DNA of 49,593 nt from CAZMGG01 sp964565715 (GTDB lineage: Bacteria > Planctomycetota > UBA1135 > UBA2386): positions 1 through 49,593 of the forward strand of contig CAZMGG010000028.1 of NCBI GenBank assembly GCA_964565715.1, in the 5' to 3' direction. Shown piece by piece: positions 1 to 7,891 of the stretch. The notes under the pieces are model-generated. The model was not told the DNA's origin. It was given only the letters and a program-made list of their open reading frames with translations, and did no database searches. Both the position numbers and the translations under genes were made by a program. The first letter of the stretch is position 1, and the number at the start of each line of letters is the position of its first letter.

Positions 1-1
1 G

Positions 2-2422
2 CTCGTGTCGGACGGGGCGGTCGTCGACATGCACGGGCAGAAGCGCACGAGCTGGCTGCGGCTGGCGCAGACGGCGCCGGCGGCTGCGCCGGCTGGCACC
101 CTGTCGACGATCGTGCTGGAGTCCATGCCGGTGGGCTGGCAGGTAGGGGATCAGATCGTGATCGCCGCGACCGACCGCGATTTCACCCGCGCCGAACAGA
201 TGCCGATCGCCGGCATCGTCGCCAATGCGAACGGGACGGCCTCGGTCAGCCTGAACGGTGGGCTGGCCCATTCCCACTGCGGGGTGAAGCAGAACGTGTG
301 GACGCCGACCGGCACCCGCGTCCTCGATCAGCGGGCGGAGGTGGGGTTGCTGACCCACAACGTCAAGGTGGTCGCGATCCCGCGCATCCCGGGCCCTGGG
401 CTGCACGGTGGGCACATCATGATCCGCCCGTCGATGCCCTCCCTCGCCAATCCGGCGTTCGGCCGGTTCTCCGGGGTCGAGCTGGAGAACATGGGGCAGG
501 TGGGCCAGTCGGGCCGGTATCCGATCCACTGGCACATGCTGCTGGGCGGCGGCAAGGGGCAGTTCATGAAGGGGAGCAGCATCCATCACAGCAACCATCG
601 GGTGGTGGCCGTGCACGGGACGGATGCGATCCTGTTCGAGGACAACGTGGCCTTCGAACACCTCGGTCACGGCGTGTTCATCGAGGACGGCAGCGAGCAG
701 CTCAACGTGTTCCGCAACAACCTGGTGATGGGGACGCGGCGTCCGCCGGCGAACCTGGCGGTGCTGCCGAGCGACATCGGGCCGCTGGACGTGTTCCAGA
801 ACCGGGCGCCGGCGACGTTCTGGATCACCAATCCGCACAACACGTTCGTGGGCAACGTGGCGGCGGGTGGTGAGGGGGTCGGATACTGGTTTGCCCTCCC
901 CAAGTTGCATCTGGGTCTGTCGAACCAAGGCGTGGCCGCCGCGTACTTCGGCAGCCGACCGATGCCCTTCCGCCAGACCCTTGTCCAGTTCGATGACAAC
1001 ACGTGCCACAGCACCTGGATTGCGCTCGATGTGCATGACTCCGTTTCCACAGCGGTTGGTCGTGTGAATGAAATCGACACCAACGTCACCTGGAAGGTGA
1101 TTGTTGGCACGCATCCCTATCAGACCTACCCTCAACAAGTCCTCCGTCGATTCGTTGCCTACGCCTGTAATGTCGGCATCTACACCGGTGATGGTGCGAA
1201 CAGCCTCATATTCGATCAATCGGTGGTAGCCGATTGCTCGCGACACCTTGCTCTGGCATCACACGACACGGTCCGTGACGGCGTGATCGTGCGTGATTCC
1301 GGTAACGGCCTCCGTGCCCCGGTTCACGCTCCTTACACCAACCCCAACGATGTGACGAGTGCGCTGCTGCTCTACGATGGCGCCGCACGCCTCGAACGGG
1401 TCCACCTGGTCGGCTTCGATTCGGGGGTCGGGACGTCCTCTGCCCTGTTCGGAGTGGGAGCGGCACGTAGACGTACCGGTGTCCTTGTGGAAGGGCTCAC
1501 TGGTTCCGCTTCGTTGTTGGGGCCGATGCCCGGGCTGTGGATCGCCTGGCAGGACTTCGGCGCTGCGGGCGGGGCCTACACCAATCCTGATGATGCCCGG
1601 AACCCGAACTTCTGGGCATTCTCCATCAACAATCCAGACTACAGCCTGGGTCGCCAGAACTCCTCCGTTTCCCACCCGACGGTGGTGCCCAATCACCCGA
1701 TGATGTTGTTCCGGCCACGGAACTACCCGGCTACGCCTCCGGAACCGGATGAGATTGAGCTGGCGGTCCCAGCATCGGCGACGGGCCCGGGAGGGGCTGT
1801 GCGGGCCTACTCGACTCCCAATCGGTTTGCATTCATGCGGGTCATCTGCACGGACATCTCTGGTCCGCTGCAGCCGGCTCCTGCCACCGCCTATCCCGAG
1901 TTCAAGCTGCGCTACGCGCGGGAGATGTGGACGGGACCGGTTCCCGAGGTGTTCGAGTACACGGATCAGTGGTTGGTGCAGTTCTTCAAGCAGATGGCCC
2001 TGGCCGTGAACCCGGCAGGCCAGGGCAATGTGTTCCGATACCGGTTGCTGTGGTCGGATCCGGCATGGCTGGATCGGGCGATGCCAACCACCGAGATCAG
2101 GGTCGGCGAGATGCAGGTCGGGGACTCGGTCTTGCTGGGTTTGGAGGGGTATGCGTCGCCCGCGTTCCCTGCATTCACGAAAGTGGACCGGGCAACCAGA
2201 TTCGATGAGAGTACCGGTCTCGTCGATGGTTGGGAGTCCATGAAGAATGCTCCGGCACAAGACATGGCGACTCTCATGAGCGCCAACCAGACCGAGTGGT
2301 ATCCCGATCCCACGACCGGAATTCTGTGGCTCAAGATCGTCGCCAACCAGGCGCCTGGAGCACGGCATGCCATCACCCTGAACAATGACGGGTTCGGTCA
2401 GGTCATCAGGCTGGAGAGGTAG
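2..2422 (+). CDS. G8-domain / CEMIP-like parallel beta-helix surface protein (5' truncated)
   Basis: The reading frame is open from the first bases, so the N-terminus lies outside the window; about 806 codons remain. The start looks like the end of a G8 domain (DMHGQKRTSWLRL, then AEVGLLTHNVKVV). A right-handed beta-helix region follows, with the hallmarks of CEMIP/TMEM2 proteins: GRYPIHWHM, SSIHHSNHR, VHGTDAILFEDNVAFEHLGHG and FIEDGSEQ, at about residues 170-235. In animals this family binds or depolymerises hyaluronan; in bacteria it is a secreted, probably carbohydrate-active protein of unknown substrate. The C-terminal half (from about residue 420) is unassigned. Codon use becomes less GC-rich from about position 880 onward. 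The next gene starts 4 bp downstream, suggesting co-transcription. The family call is firm; the enzymatic activity is not shown. Confidence 0.8.
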   Translation, partial: LVSDGAVVDMHGQKRTSWLRLAQTAPAAAPAGTLSTIVLESMPVGWQVGDQIVIAATDRDFTRAEQMPIAGIVANANGTASVSLNGGLAHSHCGVKQNVWTPTGTRVLDQRAEVGLLTHNVKVVAIPRIPGPGLHGGHIMIRPSMPSLANPAFGRFSGVELENMGQVGQSGRYPIHWHMLLGGGKGQFMKGSSIHHSNHRVVAVHGTDAILFEDNVAFEHLGHGVFIEDGSEQLNVFRNNLVMGTRRPPANLAVLPSDIGPLDVFQNRAPATFWITNPHNTFVGNVAAGGEGVGYWFALPKLHLGLSNQGVAAAYFGSRPMPFRQTLVQFDDNTCHSTWIALDVHDSVSTAVGRVNEIDTNVTWKVIVGTHPYQTYPQQVLRRFVAYACNVGIYTGDGANSLIFDQSVVADCSRHLALASHDTVRDGVIVRDSGNGLRAPVHAPYTNPNDVTSALLLYDGAARLERVHLVGFDSGVGTSSALFGVGAARRRTGVLVEGLTGSASLLGPMPGLWIAWQDFGAAGGAYTNPDDARNPNFWAFSINNPDYSLGRQNSSVSHPTVVPNHPMMLFRPRNYPATPPEPDEIELAVPASATGPGGAVRAYSTPNRFAFMRVICTDISGPLQPAPATAYPEFKLRYAREMWTGPVPEVFEYTDQWLVQFFKQMALAVNPAGQGNVFRYRLLWSDPAWLDRAMPTTEIRVGEMQVGDSVLLGLEGYASPAFPAFTKVDRATRFDESTGLVDGWESMKNAPAQDMATLMSANQTEWYPDPTTGILWLKIVANQAPGARHAITLNNDGFGQVIRLER

Positions 2423-2426
2423 AGCG

Positions 2427-3800
2427 ATGCGCAGTGGACAAAGACGTTTTCTCGGTGCGGTGAAGTCGGGCCATGCCATCCTGTTGGCGGCGGTGCTGGG
2501 GACCGTGGCAGGCGCGCAGTCGTCATGGCAGATTGCGAATACTCCCGCCAATGGTGAAGGGACGTACTGCTATGACAGCCATCGAAGGGTCATGGTCTTC
2601 ACCAGTGTCTTCGGCAGTACCTATGAGAGCGACATGACAGGAGGATGGCGTTGGTTGCCCGTCGTGTCTCCAGGACCACGCAGCGTCCTGTTCTCGGGCG
2701 TCGCATACCACAAGACCCGGCAGAGGGTGGTACTGCACGACAATCTGACGACCTGGGAGTGGGGCGGTACGTCGTGGGTCAGCCGTGCAAGCATCCCTCC
2801 GGACTACGACTATCTCTTCCTGGTTGGTCACGAGCGCCGTGGGACGGTGCTTGCATTCGGAGGGCCCGCGAATCCGTGGACGGCCAACGATCTCTACGAG
2901 TGGAACGGAACCACATGGAACCTCGTTCCGGCGACCAACAAGCCGCCGCGACCGGGGGATTTCAACGCCTCGCGGATCTACCTGTCGTGCGCGTACGACG
3001 CACGACGGGACAAGGTGGTCCTGTTCGGCAGCGCGTGGTTCGATTGGACAAGGCAGCAGTTCAGCAATCCGCAGCCTGATGTGTGGGAGTGGGATTCGAG
3101 CAATGGGTGGATCAACCGGACCGTGCAAGGGACGGTGGACTACTCCTGTGTGATGTACTTCGACTCCCAGCGAGGAGTGCTGACCAGGGTGCAGGGGGCG
3201 CCGGCACAGATGGCGGAGTGGGATGGCGGGAATGCCTGGGTTGCGGTGACTCCGCTGGGTGGTTCACCGAACGCGTATGTGGAGCGCCATGGTGCCTTCC
3301 ATGCCGAGCGCGGCGTATTCATGGTCGGAACCACAAGTGCAGCCGCACGCATCGGATACCACTATGGCACCGTCAGCCCGGCCGCCTTCGAGTCCCTTGC
3401 CGCCGGCTGCCCTGGGACCCTCGGCTCGCCCGGCCTGGCGCTCACCCACAATTGGACCCGGGCCTGGATGGGCCGCACGCTCAGCGTCGACCTCACGAAC
3501 CTCCCGCAATCCACCGGCTTCCTCGCCATCGGCTGGTCCGACCAGCAGGCCGGGTCCTTCCAGCTCCCCCTCGACCTGGCCCCGTTCGGCATGCCCGGCT
3601 GCCACGCCCGGGTCGCCACCGACCTGATCGTGCCGCTGACCGGCGCCAACAACGCCGCCACCTGGACCACGCCGGTGCCGCAGAACAACGCGCTGCTCGG
3701 CGTCAGCTTCTACCAGCAGGGCTTCGCCATCGATCCCGCCGCGAACGCCGCCGGGCTCACCGCCAGCAACTCGGTCCGCGTCACCATCGGCCGGTTGTGA
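2427..3800 (+). CDS. Secreted Kelch-like repeat protein with planctomycete C-terminal module
   Basis: This is a 457-residue protein. I chose ATG 2427 because GGAGAG lies about 10 bp upstream and the N-terminus is then a signal peptide (basic start, hydrophobic AILLAAVLGTVAGA, cleavage near AQS). Residues about 35-300 hold degenerate Kelch-type blades of the form D..R..VVLFG...W.EW.G..W, for example YDARRDKVVLFG, LYEWNGTTW and VWEWDSSNGW. From about residue 326 comes a separate beta-rich module (GCPGTLGSPG, then LPLDLAPFGMPGC, then a final strand) that recurs in the gene at 34996-36129. That module is common at the C-termini of secreted planctomycete proteins; its role is unknown. Base composition changes sharply at the module boundary (about 3360-3400), the blades being less GC-rich. 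It is probably extracellular; no enzymatic residues are evident. Confidence 0.8.
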   Translation: MRSGQRRFLGAVKSGHAILLAAVLGTVAGAQSSWQIANTPANGEGTYCYDSHRRVMVFTSVFGSTYESDMTGGWRWLPVVSPGPRSVLFSGVAYHKTRQRVVLHDNLTTWEWGGTSWVSRASIPPDYDYLFLVGHERRGTVLAFGGPANPWTANDLYEWNGTTWNLVPATNKPPRPGDFNASRIYLSCAYDARRDKVVLFGSAWFDWTRQQFSNPQPDVWEWDSSNGWINRTVQGTVDYSCVMYFDSQRGVLTRVQGAPAQMAEWDGGNAWVAVTPLGGSPNAYVERHGAFHAERGVFMVGTTSAAARIGYHYGTVSPAAFESLAAGCPGTLGSPGLALTHNWTRAWMGRTLSVDLTNLPQSTGFLAIGWSDQQAGSFQLPLDLAPFGMPGCHARVATDLIVPLTGANNAATWTTPVPQNNALLGVSFYQQGFAIDPAANAAGLTASNSVRVTIGRL

Positions 3801-3809
3801 GCGCGGCCG

Positions 3810-4418
3810 TCACGGCACCAGCAGCACGTACACCACCACCACCACCGCCGTCCCGACCGTCGCGGTCCAAAGCCCCTTGCGCCGCCGCTTCTTCAGGTAG
3901 AGCAGCAGCCACAGTCCTGTCATCGCCGACAGCGCCATCACCGCGGCGCTGATATCGATCAGCACCGACCAGCCGGCGCCCGAGTCGCGGCCCTTGTGCA
4001 GGTCGTCGAGCACCGCCCAGACGTTGTTGCGGCTCTCGTTGAGGTGGAACGCGCCGGTCGCCTGGTCGATCGTCACGTCGGCGGCGTAGGCCGGCGCCCG
4101 CGCCAGCAGGGTCACCACGCCGCCGTCCTCGGTCCAGTCGGTCACCGCGCCGCGCAGGCCGGCGTGGGCGCGCAGCCATTCGACGGCGGCGAGCTGGCTC
4201 TGGCGGGCGGCGGCGGGCAGCGTGCCGTCGGCCTCGCGGGTGACCGGGCTGCCCTCGAACCAGTCGGCGTGATTGAGGGTGAAGCCGGTGATGGCGAAGA
4301 AGAGCAACGCGGTGAAGCCGAGCAGCGACAGATAGGTGTGGAGCCAGCGGATGAAGGCCGGCAGGGCCCGACGCTGCGGCCGTTCGCGCCCCTCTGGACT
4401 GCCCGGGCCGACGGTCAC
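3810..4418 (-). CDS. PepSY-type transmembrane protein
   Basis: This is a 202-residue protein. The GTG start at 4418 overlaps the stop of the upstream apbE-like gene (GTGA), so the two are translationally coupled. It has an N-terminal membrane helix (FIRWLHTYLSLLGFTALLFF, followed by AITGFTLNH), a periplasmic PepSY-like segment at about residues 65-140 (AYAADVTIDQATGAFHLNES), a second helix (about 150-175) and a final hydrophobic segment (about 185-200). This matches PepSY-associated TM proteins, which often sit beside ApbE and DUF2271 genes in transmembrane electron-transfer or iron-uptake loci. The family's usual companion, a protein with a flavinylation motif, is not visible here. The membrane histidines could bind haem, as proposed for relatives; that is inference. 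Confidence 0.7.
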   Translation of the reverse strand: MTVGPGSPEGRERPQRRALPAFIRWLHTYLSLLGFTALLFFAITGFTLNHADWFEGSPVTREADGTLPAAARQSQLAAVEWLRAHAGLRGAVTDWTEDGGVVTLLARAPAYAADVTIDQATGAFHLNESRNNVWAVLDDLHKGRDSGAGWSVLIDISAAVMALSAMTGLWLLLYLKKRRRKGLWTATVGTAVVVVVYVLLVP

Positions 4419-5896
4419 CGCGCGCGTTCCCCTTGCACGAGCCGCAGGGTGACGCTGGCCACCTCTTCGTTGGCGGGGAGGTCCCATTGCGCGGGACCCG
4501 TACCGACTTCGAAGGCCTGCTGCTGGAGCTGATAGGTGCCGTGCTCGCGGACGACCTCGAGAAACAGCGTGTAGCGGCCCGCCGGCAGGCCGCGGCCCTG
4601 GTCGTCGGCGCCGTCCCAGACGAGCTGATAGCGGCCGGCGGCGCGGGTGGCGCGGGAGACGGCATCGACGGAGTCGCGGCGGCCCTGATAGGCGCGGCTC
4701 CAGCGGCGGAGGTCGGGCAGCCACTTGGGCTTCTGGTACCAGAGGGCGAGGGTGCGGACGGCGCGGCCGTTGCCGTCCTCGATCCAGGCGGCGACGTAGG
4801 GTCGGCGGTAGCCGCCGCGGCGGCCCTGGTTCTGGGGTGTGGCGAGGGCGAAGTCGACCTCGAGCCGGCAGCCGGCGGGCCAGGTGGCGTGCGGCGGCTC
4901 GCGATAGGGGAGCGTCGCGTCGTCGACGACGAGCTTGCGCCAGCCGGGGCTGGCGTAGCAGGCGCCGTCGCTGCCGACCAGCAGGCACTCGGTGCCGGGG
5001 AAGGAGGCGGCGAGCGCGAGGCCCTTGCCTGGTCCGAGGACCAGGAGGGCGGTGGCCAGGGCGTCGGCGGTCATCGCGTCGGGCGCCACCACGGTGGCCT
5101 GCAGGAGGTCGGTGACCGGCTGGCCGGTGCGGGGATCGATCACGTGGCCGAAATGACGGCCGCCGACGGTGAAGCCGCGGGCGTAGCCGCCGCTGGTGGC
5201 GACGCCGACGTCGTGCACGGCCAGATGACAGAGGGGTGGTGCGTTGTCGGCGGGCTGCCGTGGGTCGGCGACGGCGACGCTGGCGAGCATGCCGTAGGTG
5301 CAGAGGTCGCCGCCGAGGTCGACGAGGGCGGCGGTGACGCCGGCGGAACGGGCGGCGGCGGCGGCATGGTCGAGGACGTACCCCTTGGCGAGGCCGTCGA
5401 GCGTGACGCGGCCGTTGCCGAGCCAGGTGACGGTGCGGTTCGTCGGATCGAGGCGCCAGTGCGGCTCGTTGGCCGCGGTGACGGCGGCCGCGAGGGCAGC
5501 CTGCGTGGGTGGCGTGCCGGCCCGTTCGGCCTGATGCCAGAGGTCGGTGAAGACGGCCACCGCCGGATCGAAGGCGCCCTCGCTGCGGGTCCGATGCAGG
5601 TCGCAGGCCTGCAGCACCGCCAGCAGGTCGGCGGAGGCCGGGGTCGGGCCGGCGCCGGGCTTCAGGGCGCGCAGTTCGCTGTCCGGATCGTGGCCGCTGA
5701 GGAGGTGCCGCAGGCGTTCGATCTCGGCGAGGACGGCCTTCTCGGCGGTGCGGGCGAGGGGTTCGGCGGCCTGCAGGCGAAGGTCGAGGGACGTGCCCAG
5801 CACGTTCTCGTGGGCGAACGCGGCGACCGGCGGCGGTTCCTGGGCGATTGCGGCGGCGACGATCAGGAGGGCCGGGAACGGGCGGAGGAGGTGCAT
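4415..5896 (-). CDS. FAD:protein FMN transferase (ApbE) fused to DUF2271
   Basis: This is a 493-residue exported protein. ATG 5896 gives a signal peptide (LLRPFPALLIVAAAIAQ); longer reading frames upstream run antisense to the next gene and were rejected. Residues about 25-325 are an ApbE domain: GAFDPAV, VTLDGLAKGYVLD, VDLGGDLCTYG and GHVIDPRTGQPV. ApbE enzymes attach FMN to Ser/Thr of extracytoplasmic proteins using FAD and a divalent metal. From about residue 327 there is a DUF2271 domain (CRLEVDFALATPQNQGRRGG, VAAWIEDGNGRAVRTLALWY, a GRY region), normally encoded separately. The PepSY membrane gene follows with a 4-bp overlap. No flavinylation target motif was found in the window, so the acceptor is unknown. 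Confidence 0.85.
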   Translation of the reverse strand: MHLLRPFPALLIVAAAIAQEPPPVAAFAHENVLGTSLDLRLQAAEPLARTAEKAVLAEIERLRHLLSGHDPDSELRALKPGAGPTPASADLLAVLQACDLHRTRSEGAFDPAVAVFTDLWHQAERAGTPPTQAALAAAVTAANEPHWRLDPTNRTVTWLGNGRVTLDGLAKGYVLDHAAAAARSAGVTAALVDLGGDLCTYGMLASVAVADPRQPADNAPPLCHLAVHDVGVATSGGYARGFTVGGRHFGHVIDPRTGQPVTDLLQATVVAPDAMTADALATALLVLGPGKGLALAASFPGTECLLVGSDGACYASPGWRKLVVDDATLPYREPPHATWPAGCRLEVDFALATPQNQGRRGGYRRPYVAAWIEDGNGRAVRTLALWYQKPKWLPDLRRWSRAYQGRRDSVDAVSRATRAAGRYQLVWDGADDQGRGLPAGRYTLFLEVVREHGTYQLQQQAFEVGTGPAQWDLPANEEVASVTLRLVQGERAR

Positions 5897-6032
5897 CAGG
5901 CGATGGCGCAAGTGGACGGGCGGGGTCGGGCGAAGCAAGGGGCCGGTGACGGCGGAAGGGCGGCGTTGCCCACCGCTCGCGGCGGCGGGGGCCATTCCGG
6001 CGCGGCCGGGTCTGCGGTAAGAAGGTCGCCCC

Positions 6033-6602
6033 ATGGCACGAACCCAGCGCGGCGGCCGGTCCTCCGGTCGTTCTTCCGGCCGATCCTCGACCTCCTCGAA
6101 CTCGGCGATGCTGCCCATGATCGGCGGCATCGGCGTGGTGGTGGTGGTGCTGGTGGTGCTGATGAGCGGCGGCAGCAAGAGCAACGCCGGCGGCCAGCCG
6201 GCCGGAGCAGCGCCGGCGCCGGCGAGCAAGCCCGCGGCTGCCCCGGCCCCGGCGCCCATGGCGGTGCCCCCAGCGAAGCCCGGCAAGACGCCGGCGACGC
6301 CGGCACCGGCGCTCACCGGCGAGACGCTGGGACGGCTGCGCGAACTGCACGCCGAGGCCAAGGCGCACTACAACCAGAGCGTCACGGCGCGGAACGGCGG
6401 CGACACCGTGGCCGCGCGCAAGCACGCGATGGACGCCAAGAAGGTGCTCGACCAGTGGCTCGAGCAGGTGCAGCCGTGCCTGACCTGGCAGGAGAGCGCG
6501 CAGATGGAGGACTGGACCCAGCCGGGCGAATACCTGGCCCTGGAGAAGCTGTATGGCGACTTCCAGAGCCTGACCAAGATGGTCCGCCTGGCCGGCGGCT
6601 AG
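6033..6602 (+). CDS. Membrane-anchored protein with Pro/Ala-rich linker, function unknown
   Basis: This is a 189-residue protein that I do not recognise. It has a basic Ser/Arg/Gly-rich N-terminus (repeated GRSSGRSS), one strong membrane helix (IGVVVVVLVVLM, about residues 34-48), a Pro/Ala/Lys linker (about 50-100), and a predicted helical domain to the end (LGRLRELHAEAKAHYNQSV, then KVLDQWLEQVQPCLTW). The arrangement suggests a cytoplasmic basic tail and an external helical domain. ATG 6033 is the natural start. The GTG start of the isomerase gene follows after 6 bp, so the two are probably one operon. The 136 bp before it separate it from the divergent apbE-like gene and must hold promoters for both directions, although I see no clear consensus there. 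Confidence 0.7.
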   Translation: MARTQRGGRSSGRSSGRSSTSSNSAMLPMIGGIGVVVVVLVVLMSGGSKSNAGGQPAGAAPAPASKPAAAPAPAPMAVPPAKPGKTPATPAPALTGETLGRLRELHAEAKAHYNQSVTARNGGDTVAARKHAMDAKKVLDQWLEQVQPCLTWQESAQMEDWTQPGEYLALEKLYGDFQSLTKMVRLAGG

Positions 6603-6608
6603 GTCCGC

Positions 6609-7433
6609 GTGCTGCTCGGCTTCCACAGCAGCGGGTTGCAGAACCATCGCCTCGACGAGGGTCTGCGGCTGCTGGCCGATCACGGCTACCGGGCGGTGGC
6701 GCTGACGCCGGACGTGGGCCACCTGGATCCGCTGCACTGCACGGCGGCCGAGGTGGCGCGGATCGCGGCCCTGCTGGACCGGCTGGAGCTGCGGGTGGTG
6801 ATGGAGACCGGGGCGCGGTTCGTGCTGGACCCGGCCCGCAAGCACGAGCCGACCCTGATGACCCGGGACCCGGCGGAACGGGCCCGGCGGCTCGGGCTGT
6901 ACGACCGGATCGCGGCGATGGGCGCCGACCTGGGGGCGGCGGTGCTGTCGTTCTGGAGCGGGGTCGACCGGCGGCCCGGCCCGGACAGTCCGGACTGGCT
7001 GCTGGAAGGGTTGGCGCTGACTTGCGAAGTGGTTCGGAATCGAGGCCTGTTGCCGGCTCTTGAGCCGGAGCCTGGGATGGCCGTGGCAACGCTGGGGCAC
7101 TACCGGGAAGTGCGGGCGAGGCTGGGGGCCGAGGCGCCGGACCTGTGCCTGGATGTGGGCCACCTGTTCGTCGAGGACGAAGGCGACCCGGTGACGCTGA
7201 TCGCCGGCATCGGCGCCGAGCTGGTCCAGGTGCACCTCGAGGACATGCGGCGCGGGGTCCACGAGCACCTGGTGCCGGGGGAAGGCGAGGTGGACTTCGG
7301 GGCGGTGATCGGGGCGCTGGGGCGGTCGGGCTACGGGGGGCCGGTGTGCTTCGAGCTGTCCCGGAGCAGCCACCGGGGGCCCGAGGTTGTTGCGCTTTGC
7401 CGAAAATTGTGGGCCGAAGTCACCGGCGCGTAG
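6609..7433 (+). CDS. Sugar phosphate isomerase/epimerase family TIM-barrel protein
   Basis: This is a 274-residue protein starting at GTG 6609 (MLLGFHSSGLQNH). The fold is the xylose-isomerase-like/AP-endonuclease-2-like barrel. Candidate metal ligands sit where the family expects them: Glu in LPALEPEPGM (about residue 157), Asp/His in LCLDVGHLF (about 180), His in VQVHLEDM (about 208) and a C-terminal Glu in VCFELSRSS (about 250). Members isomerise or epimerise sugars, inosose or hydroxypyruvate; the substrate cannot be read from sequence. It lies 6 bp behind the membrane-anchored protein gene and is followed by an independent promoter-like sequence. The family call is firm; the substrate is unknown. 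Confidence 0.8.
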   Translation: MLLGFHSSGLQNHRLDEGLRLLADHGYRAVALTPDVGHLDPLHCTAAEVARIAALLDRLELRVVMETGARFVLDPARKHEPTLMTRDPAERARRLGLYDRIAAMGADLGAAVLSFWSGVDRRPGPDSPDWLLEGLALTCEVVRNRGLLPALEPEPGMAVATLGHYREVRARLGAEAPDLCLDVGHLFVEDEGDPVTLIAGIGAELVQVHLEDMRRGVHEHLVPGEGEVDFGAVIGALGRSGYGGPVCFELSRSSHRGPEVVALCRKLWAEVTGA

Positions 7434-7436
7434 CCG

Positions 7437-7464
7437 TTGACCGATCTTCGGAGGCCCCTATCCT
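7437..7464 (+). promoter_or_regulatory. Candidate sigma70-type promoter TTGACC-N16-TATCCT
   Basis: TTGACC at 7437-7442 and TATCCT at 7459-7464 are separated by 16 bp, just after the isomerase stop codon. Transcription would start near 7471, giving a leader of about 50 nt for the small CxxC gene, which has a clear ribosome-binding site (AAGGGAGAA, 7509-7517). Found by consensus matching only. Confidence 0.45.
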
Positions 7465-7522
7465 GGCGCCCTTCTACCGGCCGGCGGCCGGCCTCCGGGC
7501 CGGAGCCAAGGGAGAACAACGC

Positions 7523-7834
7523 ATGACCCGCTTGAGGCTGTGTCCCACCGTGGAAGGCAACTCCGCCCCGCTGATCACCCACATGATCGGCGTGGACACC
7601 TGCCTCGCCCGGCAGCGCGCCTTCTACCACAAGTGCCATCGGTGCCAGTACCGGGGGCAGTCGGCGACGTTCGAGGCGCCGTTGCCCAAGCTCGATGGCG
7701 CGGCGATGGAGGCCGCGGTGGAAGTGGGCGCCAACGGTGCCGTGAGCCATGCCCCCAAGGGGGCCGCGATTCCGGCCGACCGTGCAGGGGCGAAGCCCAA
7801 GGCTCGCAAGGTCGCCGCCAAGGAGGCGTCGTAG
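7523..7834 (+). CDS. Small basic protein with CxxC motif, function unknown
   Basis: This is a 103-residue protein. ATG 7523 is supported by AAGGGAGAA 6 bp upstream, one of the best Shine-Dalgarno sequences in the window, which suggests strong expression. Residues 1-50 carry four Cys (LRLCPTVEG, GVDTCLAR, HKCHRCQYRG) that could form a small zinc ribbon or redox site. The tail (about residues 65-103) is Ala/Lys-rich and low complexity (AGAKPKARKVAAKEAS), resembling nucleic-acid-binding tails of small planctomycete proteins. There is no signal peptide, so it is probably cytoplasmic. I do not recognise a named family. Confidence 0.65.
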   Translation: MTRLRLCPTVEGNSAPLITHMIGVDTCLARQRAFYHKCHRCQYRGQSATFEAPLPKLDGAAMEAAVEVGANGAVSHAPKGAAIPADRAGAKPKARKVAAKEAS

Positions 7835-7891
7835 CGCCTGGGATCCGGACGGCTGCCCCTTCCGGCCGATGAGGACTTGAGCCCGACTGCC

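Noticed and set aside
1259..2551. 430-codon minus-strand frame opposite the G8 protein
   Set aside because: No recognisable domains, and the sense frame has clear CEMIP-like motifs.
4433..7063. Long plus-strand open frame across the apbE region and the start of the isomerase
   Set aside because: Low-complexity Gly/Ala/Asp translation, antisense to an ApbE domain and out of frame with two well-supported plus-strand genes.
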